Assembly (NCBI GenBank): GCA_964036195.1
Contig: OZ038453.1
Location: 27,904,997 to 27,968,996, forward strand
Origin: Sphaerolaimus hirsutus
Lineage: Eukaryota > Nematoda > Chromadorea > Monhysterida > Sphaerolaimidae
Length of the DNA stretch: 64,000 bases
Direction: 5' to 3'
Shown here one piece after another: positions 63,301 through 64,000 of this stretch (positions within the stretch are counted from its first letter, which is position 1; the number at the start of each line of letters is the position of its first letter). The position numbers were made by a program, and so were the translations under genes. A model generated the notes under the pieces. That model was not told the origin of the DNA and searched no databases. It saw only the letters and a program-made list of their open reading frames with translations.

Positions 63301-64000
63301 ATATTTCAGTCATTTATTGTGGACATGATAAAAAAACAACCAAATAAAATCTCGCAGCATTTTTGCCAAGAGCTATGAAATGACAGACAATGATTTTGCC
63401 TTACCACAACATCAAGAAATGAGAATAACTATGCCACTGATGTCGGTGGAACATGCGGCTTCGAATCCAGGTGCCAGTTCTGCGAATGTAGAAGTAAAAA
63501 GAAACATTTCAGAAGTGTGAAGTGTGAAGTGTGAAGTGTGAAGTGATATGAGAAGTAAAAAGTGAAATGAGAAGTGAAAAGAGACGTAAAAAGTGAAATG
63601 AGAAGTAAAAAGTGAAATGAGAAGTGAAATGAGAAGTAAAAAGTGAAATGAGAAGTGAGAAGTGAAATGAGAAGTGAGAAGTGAAATGAGAATTGAGAAA
63701 TGAAGTGAGAAGTAAAAAAGTCAAAAGCAAAGTAAAGTGAGAAGTGAAGTATGAAATGGCGAAGTAAAAAGTCAAAACCTCAACTTCTCATTTTACATCT
63801 CATTTCACTCAAAAGAAGTTAATTTAGAGGTCAAAAATCAAAAGAGAAGTTAGAAGTTCACTTCTCATTTTACTTAACTTTTCACTTTAAAAGTTCACAC
63901 TTCTCAGTTCTCAAATCGTTTTACTTTTCCACTTGCAGAATCGGTACCAGATGAAACTGATTCTTTTGAAAATTTGGCCAGTTCTATCAGTCAAATTCTC
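27203..64000 (+). CDS. REJ/GPS-domain receptor gene (multi-exon locus, 3' end outside window)
   Basis: Exons from 27750 to 63950+ join in one frame with GT-AG introns. REJ-like features: SYTWKWICS (33013 exon), NEDVIIDGRNSYDSN with LKWECF (53711 exon), NAPPTIGKIDRFPNS joined to VPALSPVTLAVGSGW and YPLMYEFG (55579 and 55937 exons), and LLRVCDRHLACSTAIG (56791 exon). A GPS motif follows at 62719-62849. REJ plus GPS in this order is the architecture of polycystin-1-like and sea-urchin REJ proteins, which are membrane receptors or channel partners; the transmembrane part would lie beyond 64000. The 5' exons exist twice because of the segment duplication; exons after 52742 exist once. Several introns are transposon palindromes. 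The family call is by motif reading only. Confidence 0.7.
27420..27578. mobile_element. Truncated MITE, family A; copy 1 only
   Basis: 5'-truncated; the right end TTTCGAGGTAATACGGTA is intact. Copy 2 lacks it at the equivalent point near 44863. Confidence 0.65.
27750..27772 (+). CDS. Receptor micro-exon, 23 nt (copy 1)
   Basis: TTATAG|GAGGAGTCC ... GTAGGG|GTATGT. In phase it gives GVRLEVG, running straight into the next exon's GCFVKSKNDKG. Donor and length are conserved in copy 2. Confidence 0.5.
27957..28620. mobile_element. MITE family A in an intron, with nested palindrome
   Basis: TA|CCGTATTTCCTCGAAATA ... TTTCGAGGAAATACGG|TA; shared with copy 2 (45688-46114). The extra length in copy 1 comes from the insertion at 28319-28520. 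Confidence 0.8.
28319..28520. mobile_element. Palindromic insertion U, copy 1 only
   Basis: GATACGCACATCTGCCCG ... CGGGCAGATGTGCGTATC with long complementary arms (CACTTGACAC / GTGTCAAGTG; ATATCTGAAAATCACTT and its complement). Absent from copy 2. Confidence 0.75.
28730..28802 (+). CDS. Receptor exon (copy 1), before introner L5
   Basis: CTCGCAG| to CCAG|GTGCCA; reads GCFVKSKNDKGVVTLNLEAK, then IDAP. Phase in 0, out 1. Confidence 0.7.
28803..29185 (+). mobile_element. Introner L5 forming a complete intron (copy 1)
   Basis: Begins GTGCCACTCCCAGACCTTGT and ends GTCTGGGACTGCCCCCAG; the two ends are TIRs. Removing GT..AG joins IDAP to EDLIQSENATKDEK in frame (codon G|AA). The interior has a second inverted repeat pair around AAATCATGGGTTATTTATAT. 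Confidence 0.8.
29186..29394 (+). CDS. Receptor exon (copy 1), intact version
   Basis: Reads EDLIQSENATKDEKSPKSDI, then a Cys-rich stretch (LLVGPCFGCREAGTENLSEN, CTLKPALVNHLGEYYAIQ), donor CAG|GTAATT. In copy 2 this exon is broken by a transposon. Confidence 0.75.
29664..30192. mobile_element. MITE, family T, in an intron (copy 1)
   Basis: TA|CCGTATTTCTTCTAATAGAA ... GAAGAAATACAG|TA. Inside are two ~75-bp tandem units containing AACGGCAGGTTTTGACACTT. The first bases match family A ends. Confidence 0.75.
30251..30776 (+). CDS. Receptor exon, 526 nt (copy 1)
   Basis: TTTTTTTCAG| to GGTG|GTTTGT. Reads IQLPQKPIILYATYKISCSF ... VQRAEFDETLTKLVIKFDRR ... FGCDVFHNDTRKLFG. Contains several N-x-T/S sequons. 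The FDETLTKLVIKFDRRV and CDVFHND stretch resembles the start of a REJ module. Translation running past the donor enters a family A fragment and is artefactual. Confidence 0.75.
30964..31215. mobile_element. MITE, family A (short subtype), copy 1
   Basis: CCCGTATTTCCTCGAAATAC ... GTATTTCGAGGAAATACGG|TA, about 250 bp, with AGATGTTCAAAACACTTACT core; shared with copy 2. Confidence 0.8.
31351..31489 (+). CDS. Receptor exon (copy 1), before introner L6
   Basis: TGTTTCACAG| then PQKVLCNWHGQKLIVSLAPN, ANITLKSPLQM, ending AACAG|GTGCCA. Phase in 1, out 2. The substitution CTG/TTG between copies is silent in this frame. Confidence 0.65.
31490..31695 (+). mobile_element. Intron containing introner L6 (copy 1)
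   Basis: The palindrome itself ends at 31669 (CTGCCACCAG). Frame continuity is only obtained with the next AG, at GGATCCAG|G (31695). So here the element supplies the donor, but the acceptor appears to lie 26 bp beyond it. Confidence 0.55.
31696..31716 (+). CDS. Receptor micro-exon, 21 nt (copy 1)
   Basis: GATCCAG|GGATC to GCTGG|GTACTT, reading DQIQIAG across its junctions. Chosen because it is the only option keeping both neighbours in frame. Confidence 0.4.
31717..31847 (+). mobile_element. N-type palindrome acting as an intron (copy 1)
   Basis: GTACTTGTTTTTTTGACAAC to CGCGGAATTTGTACTAG; interior AGAAGTGAGAAGAGAAAGG and its complement. The right end matches family N (GCGGAATT); the left is more diverged. 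Confidence 0.5.
31848..31896 (+). CDS. Receptor exon (copy 1)
   Basis: ACTAG|AGTTGATGCC to GAAAGT|GTTTTT, reading VDACTSSICKLNIWES. Phase in 2, out 0. Confidence 0.5.
32087..32209 (+). CDS. Receptor exon (copy 1)
   Basis: LNEFDPGQSGRPGGHQNIGH, then INDDQNTMALPLHTPIGSVI E; donor GAG|GTGAAT. The acceptor CATACAAG| has a weak pyrimidine tract, so the 5' limit is less sure. Confidence 0.6.
32240..32840. mobile_element. hAT-like element AA (TTTTCCG-rich), copy 1
   Basis: TAGGGTGACAAATTTCC ... GGCACCCGCCTA, flanked by 8-bp CTTTTGCG on both sides. The interior is a TTTCCGTTTTCC-type array. The long Phe/Ser-rich ORF through it is an artefact. Confidence 0.8.
33013..33172 (+). CDS. Receptor exon with REJ-type WxC core (copy 1)
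   Basis: CATTTCAG|CCTCAAATG to ATTG|GTGGGT. Reads SLLPDCDKDGILLTAQTLAG, then AGFKALSYTWKWICSRGDRR. SYTWKWICS is a typical REJ core. Phase in 0, out 1. Confidence 0.7.
33516..33835. mobile_element. MITE family A, copy 1 only, empty site in copy 2
   Basis: TA|CCGTATTACCTCGAATTA ... ACGGTAATACGG|TA. Copy 2 reads TTTACATTATTTGAGGAA without it (TA at 52420-52421), proving TA-targeted insertion. Confidence 0.9.
33882..33925 (+). CDS. Receptor exon, 44 nt (copy 1)
   Basis: CCTACAG|AATGCACTG to GACAAT|GTAAGT; reads ECTATGQKLVITADN. The next exon in frame is at 52742, after copy 2. Confidence 0.7.
34081..34294. other. Sequence following the copy-1 break; nothing recognised
   Basis: Diverges from copy 2 exactly after CACCTACCACAAATC. 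Contains short repeats of GAGGACTACTTC. No exon. Confidence 0.35.
34295..35038. repeat. Foldback element with minisatellite core
   Basis: Outer ends CTGCTTGCAACAGATCAAAA and TTTTGATCTGATGCAAGCAG are inverted and the arms pair nearly throughout. The core holds ~22-bp units of ACAGACAAAACGCAAATGCA type in both orientations around 34560-34780. Confidence 0.8.
35107..35534. repeat. Second palindromic element next to the gap
   Basis: GGTCAATGGCGTGTGCGGG...CGCCGCTTGAATGATGTAAT at the left mirrors ATTACATAATTCGGGCGGCG...CCGCACACG at the right (about 65-bp arms). Confidence 0.65.
35569..35682. mobile_element. MITE family A running into the assembly gap
   Basis: TA|CCGTATTTCCTCGAAATA followed by the same C/G-rich order as the copy at 37586; cut off by the N run. 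Confidence 0.7.
35683..35882. other. Assembly gap (200 N)
   Basis: Exactly 200 unknown bases, a placeholder-like size, lying between the two segment copies. Frames shown across it are meaningless. Confidence 0.99.
35973..36067. repeat. Near-perfect long hairpin within a D-type element
   Basis: Arms of about 46 nt (CATGTTGTCATAGCTTTGTC .. GGCCTCGC / GCGAGGCC ..) with one mismatch and almost no loop. Flanks (AAAAAAGTGTGATCTAGTGT) match the D palindrome at 58897-59618. Confidence 0.8.
36785..37167. repeat. Palindromic element V (copy 2)
   Basis: Same ends as 19370-19747, with a few substitutions. Confidence 0.7.
37586..38044. mobile_element. MITE family A, copy 2 only, empty site in copy 1
   Basis: TA|CCGTATTTCCTCGAAATA ... 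TTCGAGGAAATACGG|TA. Copy 1 reads ACAGATTTAAACTTTTGTGG near 20160-20180 with a single TA. Confidence 0.9.
38280..38834. mobile_element. hAT-like MITE family H (copy 2)
   Basis: Same element as 20402-20945; flanks ATTATCAT / ATTATCAC. Confidence 0.75.
39160..39269 (-). CDS. Secreted-peptide-like gene, last exon (copy 2)
   Basis: RSDGTGAGYGDYRGQDEYEA then KMRQMFGPRPNGLHF; two amino-acid changes from copy 1. Confidence 0.55.
39270..39455 (-). mobile_element. Introner-type element L3 (copy 2)
   Basis: Same position and splice-like ends as 21389-21574; a handful of substitutions. Confidence 0.65.
39456..39500 (-). CDS. Secreted-peptide-like gene, upstream exon (copy 2)
   Basis: NAVTLGPWQWRITP again, with a silent GTG/GTA difference from copy 1. 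Confidence 0.4.
39558..40769. mobile_element. Nested palindromic element S (copy 2)
   Basis: Counterpart of 21677-22889, same outer GGCGCC arms and GGGGACCGG core. Confidence 0.7.
40855..41052 (-). CDS. Small secreted peptide, 65 aa (copy 2)
   Basis: Same length and start as 22975-23172. Four amino-acid differences (I4L, A20T, a Met to Arg and a Met to Ile in KMMQMFGP, here KMRQIFGP), each from a single base change. Signal peptide intact. Confidence 0.65.
   Translation of the reverse strand: MHPLTFVLVATFCSCMLSMTNAGYGRGYEGYSGQNRHLSKMRQIFGPNSKWPVKNTVPCGGRTYD
41074..41485. mobile_element. TIR element family P (copy 2)
   Basis: Counterpart of 23194-23606, with TA flanks. Confidence 0.7.
41802..42060. 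mobile_element. Extra block in copy 2 (family Y arm)
   Basis: Starts near AGGGTGGCCCACGTCAGGCG and is the reverse complement of the block at about 42790-42975 (and 24060-24250 in copy 1). Absent from copy 1 at this point. Confidence 0.55.
42104..42682. mobile_element. TIR element Z, copy 2 only (TA target)
   Basis: TA|AACTCGGCAGACAT ... ATGTCCGCCGAGTT|TA. Copy 1 has the uninterrupted GATAAATGTACCCTAT. Imperfect palindrome through most of its 579 bp, no ORF. Confidence 0.85.
43496..43803. mobile_element. Composite of family A and truncated family H (copy 2)
   Basis: ACCGTATTACCTCGAATTAT at 43496, then CAGAGTTGTACAAATACTGG at 43602 without a matching right H end, then TTTTGAGGAAATATGGTA. Confidence 0.55.
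43822..44212. mobile_element. MITE family A, copy 2 only
   Basis: TA|CCGTATTACCTCGAATTA ... TTTCGAGGTAATACGG|TA; empty site CAAGCTTAGATAGTTGAG in copy 1 (TA at 25227-25228). Confidence 0.88.
44660..44785 (+). CDS. Candidate signal-peptide exon (copy 2)
   Basis: Same frame and donor as 27203-27328. Confidence 0.5.
44892..45339. mobile_element. MITE family A, copy 2 only
   Basis: TA|CCGTATTACCTCGAAACA ... AATTCGAGGTAATACGG|TA; copy 1 reads AAAATGAATATAACGATATC uninterrupted near 27600. Confidence 0.88.
45481..45503 (+). CDS. Receptor micro-exon, 23 nt (copy 2)
   Basis: GVRLEVE, donor GAG|GTATGT. Confidence 0.5.
45688..46114. mobile_element. MITE family A (copy 2)
   Basis: Counterpart of 27957-28620 without the nested palindrome U. 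Confidence 0.8.
46226..46298 (+). CDS. Receptor exon before introner L5 (copy 2)
   Basis: Same 73-nt exon as 28730-28802 (GCFVKSKNDKG...IDAP). Confidence 0.65.
46299..46664 (+). mobile_element. Introner L5 (copy 2)
   Basis: GTGCCACTCCCAGACCCTGT to GGAGTGCCCCCAG; same insertion site and phase as copy 1. Confidence 0.75.
46665..47718 (+). pseudogene. Receptor exon interrupted by a transposon (copy 2)
   Basis: Coding parts 46665-46716 and 47562-47718 correspond to the intact copy-1 exon 29186-29394. An 837-bp hAT-like element plus its target duplication splits the exon after EKSPRS. Read through, the frame enters the element and stops within about 15 codons. This copy or allele is broken unless the element is spliced out. 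Confidence 0.8.
46717..47553. mobile_element. hAT-like insertion inside a coding exon
   Basis: AGGGTTGGCAAAATCTCAG ... AAAACCAACCATGG with perfect 8-bp duplication CCAAGATC (46709-46716, 47554-47561). The interior is dominated by AAATAAAATAAAA and AAAATTTTAGTAAAATT repeats. No transposase. Confidence 0.88.
47990..48517. mobile_element. MITE family T (copy 2)
   Basis: Counterpart of 29664-30192. Confidence 0.75.
48576..49101 (+). CDS. Receptor exon, 526 nt (copy 2)
   Basis: Same length and splice sites as 30251-30776. Five base differences were seen by eye, all changing an amino acid (K/T, Y/F, A/T, R/K, E/K). Confidence 0.7.
49247..49511. mobile_element. MITE family A short subtype (copy 2)
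   Basis: Counterpart of 30964-31215. Confidence 0.75.
49647..49785 (+). CDS. Receptor exon before introner L6 (copy 2)
   Basis: PQKVLCNWHGQKLIVSLAPN...; same as 31351-31489. Confidence 0.6.
49786..49979 (+). mobile_element. Intron containing introner L6 (copy 2)
   Basis: Palindrome to 49953 (CTGCCACCAG), acceptor GGATCCAG at 49979. Confidence 0.5.
49980..50000 (+). CDS. Receptor micro-exon, 21 nt (copy 2)
   Basis: NQIQIAG version of 31696-31716. Confidence 0.35.
50136..50184 (+). CDS. Receptor exon (copy 2)
   Basis: VDACTSSICKLNIWES; preceded by the N-type intron 50001-50135. Confidence 0.45.
50375..50497 (+). CDS. Receptor exon (copy 2)
   Basis: Counterpart of 32087-32209, His to Asn change in GGHQ/GGNQ. 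Confidence 0.55.
50527..51127. mobile_element. hAT-like element AA (copy 2)
   Basis: TAGGGTGTCAAATTTCC ... GGCACCCGCCTA, flanks CTTTTGTG / CTTTTGCG. Confidence 0.75.
51244..51506. mobile_element. hAT-like MITE family R, copy 2 only
   Basis: TAGTGATGTAAAGGCACC ... GGTGCCTTTAACATCACTA, perfect 8-bp duplication GGGGTGGG (51236-51243, 51507-51514). Copy 1 has the single site near 32930. The interior is GGTGCCGGTGC repeats. Confidence 0.9.
51589..51748 (+). CDS. Receptor exon with REJ-type core (copy 2)
   Basis: Counterpart of 33013-33172; donor AATG|GTTGGT. Reading past the donor gives different frames in the two copies, which supports this exon end. Confidence 0.65.
51983..52319. mobile_element. 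MITE family C, copy 2 only, empty site in copy 1
   Basis: TA|CCGTATTTGCTTGAATAG ... TTATTCAAGCAAATACGG|TA. Copy 1 reads GCGGAATATAGGTAGTTTG (about 33407-33425). Confidence 0.9.
52468..52511 (+). CDS. Receptor exon, 44 nt (copy 2)
   Basis: ECTATGQKLVITADN, donor GTAAGT; leads in phase 0 to the next exon at 52742. Confidence 0.7.
52742..52996 (+). CDS. Receptor exon
   Basis: CTTTACAG|TTCCCC; reads FPSTNQVSLSACNFAQICTR, LQLANAPLANAHVFTVKLEG ... DGNALGSGFDWQGD. Donor GAT|GTTTTG, or TTG|GTCTGT six bases later; both keep frame. First exon beyond the duplicated segment. Confidence 0.7.
53206..53353 (+). CDS. Receptor exon
   Basis: GTTCCAG|TTTGTG to GATG|GTTGGA. Reads FVWHINGVKQQDLDMHASSL ... LFLEKIPVNEIQVD. 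Phase out 1. Confidence 0.7.
53354..53710 (+). other. Intron with repeat fragments
   Basis: Contains a short family L remnant (CAGACCCTGTAAAATGTAAA at about 53561) next to a GGGTATCGGCATC-type tract; not a complete element. Confidence 0.4.
53711..54047 (+). CDS. Receptor exon with REJ DGxxSYD motif
   Basis: TATTTGCAG|CAACATTA to GGAAG|GTTGCT. Reads TLTLDTGRQLSATDRINFGL ... VNEDVIIDGRNSYDSN ... LQLKWECFKVF ... VPAGYLGMG. NEDVIIDGRNSYDSN plus WEC is the conserved REJ pattern. Phase in 1, out 2. Confidence 0.78.
54061..54534. mobile_element. MITE family A just after a donor site
   Basis: TA|CCGTATTACCTCGAATAA ... TTTCGAGGTAATACGG|TA, only 13 bp downstream of the exon end. Confidence 0.85.
54806..55056 (+). 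CDS. Receptor exon
   Basis: CTTTCACAG|ATACAAG to GAAG|GTTTGA. Reads YKIIATAILPYEAQLKKLGS ... VEITNPTDFTVQIAPLTRTY ... TKVYWHFVQDLE. Phase in 2, out 1. Confidence 0.75.
55400..55511 (+). CDS. Receptor exon
   Basis: CTTTCTCAG|ATTATGG to CAAACAA|GTTTGA. Reads DYGYTTMLKKNGVHFLNVSE ... ITHFPLEIGIPTSN. The 67-bp intron that follows is the shortest in the model. Confidence 0.65.
55579..55810 (+). CDS. Receptor exon, REJ module
   Basis: CAATTTGCAG|TCAAACAG to TCAAAG|GTTCAT. Reads QTAGLLPDVPYLLKIEAKTE ... AAQISVNAPPTIGKIDRFPN. NxPPxxGxxxxxP is typical of REJ. Confidence 0.7.
55937..56117 (+). CDS. Receptor exon, REJ module
   Basis: ACCCACAG|ACAGTCCC to ACTG|GTGTGT. Reads TVPALSPVTLAVGSGWVDKK, LDYPLMYEFGLLFHS ... 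FGLSSATSFVVYLPT. GW-D...PLMYEFG matches the REJ signature. Phase out 1. Confidence 0.75.
56528..56566 (+). CDS. Receptor exon, 39 nt, before introner L7
   Basis: CCCTGCAG|CTTGGCC to TACAG|GTGCCA; in phase it reads AWPGTHAACKWRT. Confidence 0.55.
56567..56790 (+). mobile_element. Introner L7 forming a complete intron
   Basis: GTGCCACTCCCAGACCCTGT ... GCTCTGAGAGTGCCCCCAG; the TIRs are the splice sites. Inner repeats AATGTCAAATGTCATGC and GTCATTTCAAATTTC. Frame is restored by its removal (phase 1). Confidence 0.78.
56791..56988 (+). CDS. Receptor exon
   Basis: Reads ISPLLRVCDRHLACSTAIGN, APILVTPPLLAPAPEFGTKV ... SGEALRLGQMFFDDVKH; donor CATG|GTAAGT. RVCDR.LACS fits the end of the REJ region. 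Confidence 0.72.
57238..57364 (+). CDS. Receptor exon
   Basis: AACACAG|GTCAATT to GAGAG|GTAATA. Reads QLINAYQKLEALKAEFCGDQ, QKVMTLTEALLDAITDQSYM. Helical, as expected for the REJ-GPS linker (GAIN-like). Confidence 0.7.
57365..58073 (+). other. Intron, no repeat element recognised
   Basis: AT-rich, no exon needed (phases 2 to 2 match across it). Confidence 0.4.
58074..58119 (+). CDS. Receptor exon, 46 nt, before introner L8
   Basis: TTTGGATAG|TATCC to CAGCTG|GTGCCA. Reads SIHYFSKRPGTTLKQL; phase in 2, out 0. Confidence 0.55.
58120..58297 (+). mobile_element. Introner L8 forming a complete intron
   Basis: GTGCCAATACCAGACCGTGA ... GGGTTTGGGAGTGCCGCCAG. Near-perfect palindrome (TCATGCAAAGTGTCAAAAGT / ACTTTTGACACTCTGCA). 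Phase 0, the only introner here not in phase 1 or 2. Confidence 0.78.
58298..58543 (+). CDS. Receptor exon
   Basis: Reads GDTAKNSNGTISKKTMHFYE ... ELSSRIVGWMPKVNVEKADR ... VVSSCTQRVAKCNDIENDQA; donor GCT|GTAGGT. Confidence 0.72.
58544..58896 (+). other. Start of intron; D-type remnant
   Basis: 58730-58880 resembles half of the D palindrome (CACACTAGATCATACCTTTT). Confidence 0.4.
58897..59618. repeat. Palindromic element D split by a T-type MITE
   Basis: GTGAAGCCTCTATAGATCAT...GCCCCACTTCCTAAGACAAA mirrored by TTTGTCTTAGGCAGTGGGGC...GAGGCTTCAC. Confidence 0.75.
59020..59440. mobile_element. MITE, family T2
   Basis: TA|CCGTAAATGCTCTATTAG ... TTGGAGCATTTACGG|TA. The interior has CCAATAAAGCGACCTCTCCA repeats. 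Family T-like internal pattern with a different terminal word. Confidence 0.82.
59947..60056 (+). CDS. Receptor exon
   Basis: TTTTTCACACAG|ATCTCAG to GTCGG|GTGAGA. Reads ISDMFTHFMQVMRYGDGEHF, FDYMHCVLHCLAEKIV. Phase in 0, out 2. Confidence 0.65.
60129..60258 (+). CDS. Receptor exon
   Basis: AAAATGCAG|ACAACATG to TCTAGG|GTATGT. Reads QHVKVLQSDNGAIKMRVLSM, IRSMHLNAPDFPIGHHDTPD. The preceding intron is 72 bp. Confidence 0.62.
60296..60380. mobile_element. Fragment of family C, cut by F
   Basis: ACTCGAATAATTCCCCCTCT ... with GTTAGACGAGTGAAAAA as in 51983-52319; ends abruptly at the F element. Confidence 0.5.
60381..60828. mobile_element. Palindromic MITE, family F, second copy
   Basis: TAATGCTGTGATTACAGCTT ... 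GAGCTGTAATCGCAGCATTA; same interior as 1631-2075 (AGATATGACATTGTTATTTC, AAGCTTAGATGCAGATGTTT). Confidence 0.8.
60870..60912 (+). other. tRNA 3'-half-like fragment
   Basis: GTAGGTTCAATTCCTAC has the form of a T-arm and is followed by TAGCCGCA as a possible acceptor strand. No matching 5' acceptor half was found just upstream, so this is a fragment or tRNA-derived repeat, not a gene. Confidence 0.35.
60954..61297. mobile_element. MITE family A ending 13 bp before an exon
   Basis: TA|CCGTATTTCCTCGAATTA ... TTTCCGAGGAAATACGG|TA. The next exon's acceptor (ATCAACATTCAG|) lies immediately after, so the element may provide part of the branch region. Confidence 0.82.
61311..61454 (+). CDS. Receptor exon
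   Basis: Reads VTLHQMKSVDLFMRDSCVPE ... VATALLAPFQVHRESFEQH; donor CAT|GTGAGT. Phase 0 to 0. The long frame entering from upstream is the transposon. Confidence 0.72.
61698..61719 (+). CDS. Receptor micro-exon, 22 nt, before introner L9
   Basis: TTTCCAG|GTTTACAGC to GCAG|GTGCCA; reads VYSKQTA. Confidence 0.55.
61720..61909 (+). mobile_element. Introner L9 forming a complete intron
   Basis: GTGCCACACCCAGACCATAT ... GGGTCTGGGAGTGCCCCCAG. Palindromic core TCATGCAAAGTGTCAAAAGT and its complement. Removal joins KQTA to DGSKLGKAKSP (phase 1). Confidence 0.8.
61910..62067 (+). CDS. Receptor exon, pre-GPS
   Basis: Reads DGSKLGKAKSPLFYVHIMNK, YGMKPHPVSVNMEYRVKLFF ... YSVLEEYE; donor GAG|GTGTGT. Confidence 0.72.
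62108..62357. mobile_element. Degenerate family C element
   Basis: AATTTCCCCACTTGAAAAAT...GTTAGACAAGTGAGGGAAA...TTGAGCAAATATGGTGTA; same order as 51983-52319. Confidence 0.5.
62438..62514. mobile_element. Very short hAT-like MITE, family R (77 bp)
   Basis: TAGCGATGGAAAGGCACC ... CTTTTCCACCACTA with 8-bp flanks ACTATAAC / ACTATACC (one mismatch). Confidence 0.75.
62719..62849 (+). CDS. Receptor exon carrying the GPS motif
   Basis: TTTGTCGCAG|TGCCGC to GTCAG|GTCTGT. Reads CRVFTIESSEIGGKWLHPGA, CTFEHGSLFDNFVVCRCNVT, GFV. The W...GAC...VVCRCN.T.F spacing is that of a GPCR-proteolysis-site motif. The usual HL/T cleavage triplet is NVT here, so autoproteolysis may be altered or absent. Phase in 0, out 2. 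Confidence 0.72.
62868..63294. mobile_element. MITE family A in the post-GPS intron
   Basis: TA|CCGTATTTCTTCGAAATA ... GGGGGTAATACGG|TA. Confidence 0.8.
63358..63470 (+). CDS. Receptor exon, post-GPS
   Basis: CTCGCAG|CATTTTTGCC to CCAG|GTGCCA. Reads SIFAKSYEMTDNDFALPQHQ, EMRITMPLMSVEHAASNP. Phase in 2, out 1. Confidence 0.68.
63471..63950 (+). mobile_element. Introner of family N forming a complete intron
   Basis: GTGCCAGTTCTGCGAATG on the left; TTGCAGAATCGGTACCAG on the right. The left half is AGAAGTGAAATGAGAAGTAA-type tandem units, the right half their complement. Two in-frame acceptors 12 nt apart (CTTGCAG at 63938, CCAG at 63950) both keep the frame. Confidence 0.75.
63951..64000 (+). 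CDS. Receptor exon, truncated by window end
   Basis: Reads DETDSFENLASSISQIL to the last base. The transmembrane portion expected after a GPS motif is not in the window. Confidence 0.65.
   Translation, partial: MKLILLKIWPVLSVKF

Noticed and set aside
63509..63775. 88-aa - strand ORF
   Set aside because: Made of the tandem repeats inside the family N introner; no independent start or splice context.
1..64000. Autonomous transposase or reverse transcriptase
   Set aside because: No frame of sufficient length or with recognisable catalytic motifs was seen; all mobile elements here appear non-autonomous.

Overview
This window is AT-rich genomic DNA from a eukaryote, almost certainly an invertebrate animal. 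It holds spliced exons with GT-AG introns, a REJ (receptor for egg jelly)/GPS-type receptor gene, and a very dense load of non-autonomous DNA transposons. No operons, bacterial genes, CRISPR array, transposase or reverse transcriptase was seen. The species cannot be named from the sequence.

Layout. (1) 1-18.5 kb: mostly nested palindromic and terminal-inverted-repeat (TIR) elements, with a few exon-like fragments: 1080-1189 (+), 4229-4692 (+, three exons), 6958-7217 (-), 8580-8726 (+, terminal exon). (2) 18.56-34.08 kb and 36.26-52.67 kb: two near-identical copies of one ~15.5 kb segment, separated by about 2 kb that includes a 200-N gap. Each copy carries genes for small secreted peptides on the - strand and the first ~11 exons of the REJ-type receptor on the + strand. 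The copies differ mainly by clean transposon insertions, so they are either a recent duplication or two haplotypes of one locus scaffolded in tandem. (3) 52.7-64 kb: single-copy continuation of the receptor gene, through REJ-like exons to a GPS motif at 62719-62849; the gene runs off the window end.

The receptor exons join in one reading frame from 27750 onward (using either copy for the 5' part). A plausible signal-peptide exon lies at 27203-27328, but its junction to the next exon is not resolved.

The most interesting signal is that several introns are exactly co-extensive with short palindromic transposable elements. Their TIRs supply the GT donor (CAG|GTGCCA) and the AG acceptor (CCCCCAG|), and removing each element restores the reading frame (introns at 28803, 56567, 58120, 61720 and, from a second family, 63471). 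The same element family also splits a secreted-peptide paralogue at 18167-18343 at a point where the paralogue at 22975-23172 is continuous. This is the expected signature of introners, meaning transposons that create spliceosomal introns.

The other elements sort into groups by target-site duplication (TSD). The TACCGTAtT... families give TA. Several hAT-like families (CAGAGTTG, TAGTGATG, TAGGGTG ends) give 8 bp. A GAAGGGTGTGC family gives 4 bp. The two segment copies provide matching empty and filled sites that prove several of these insertions.
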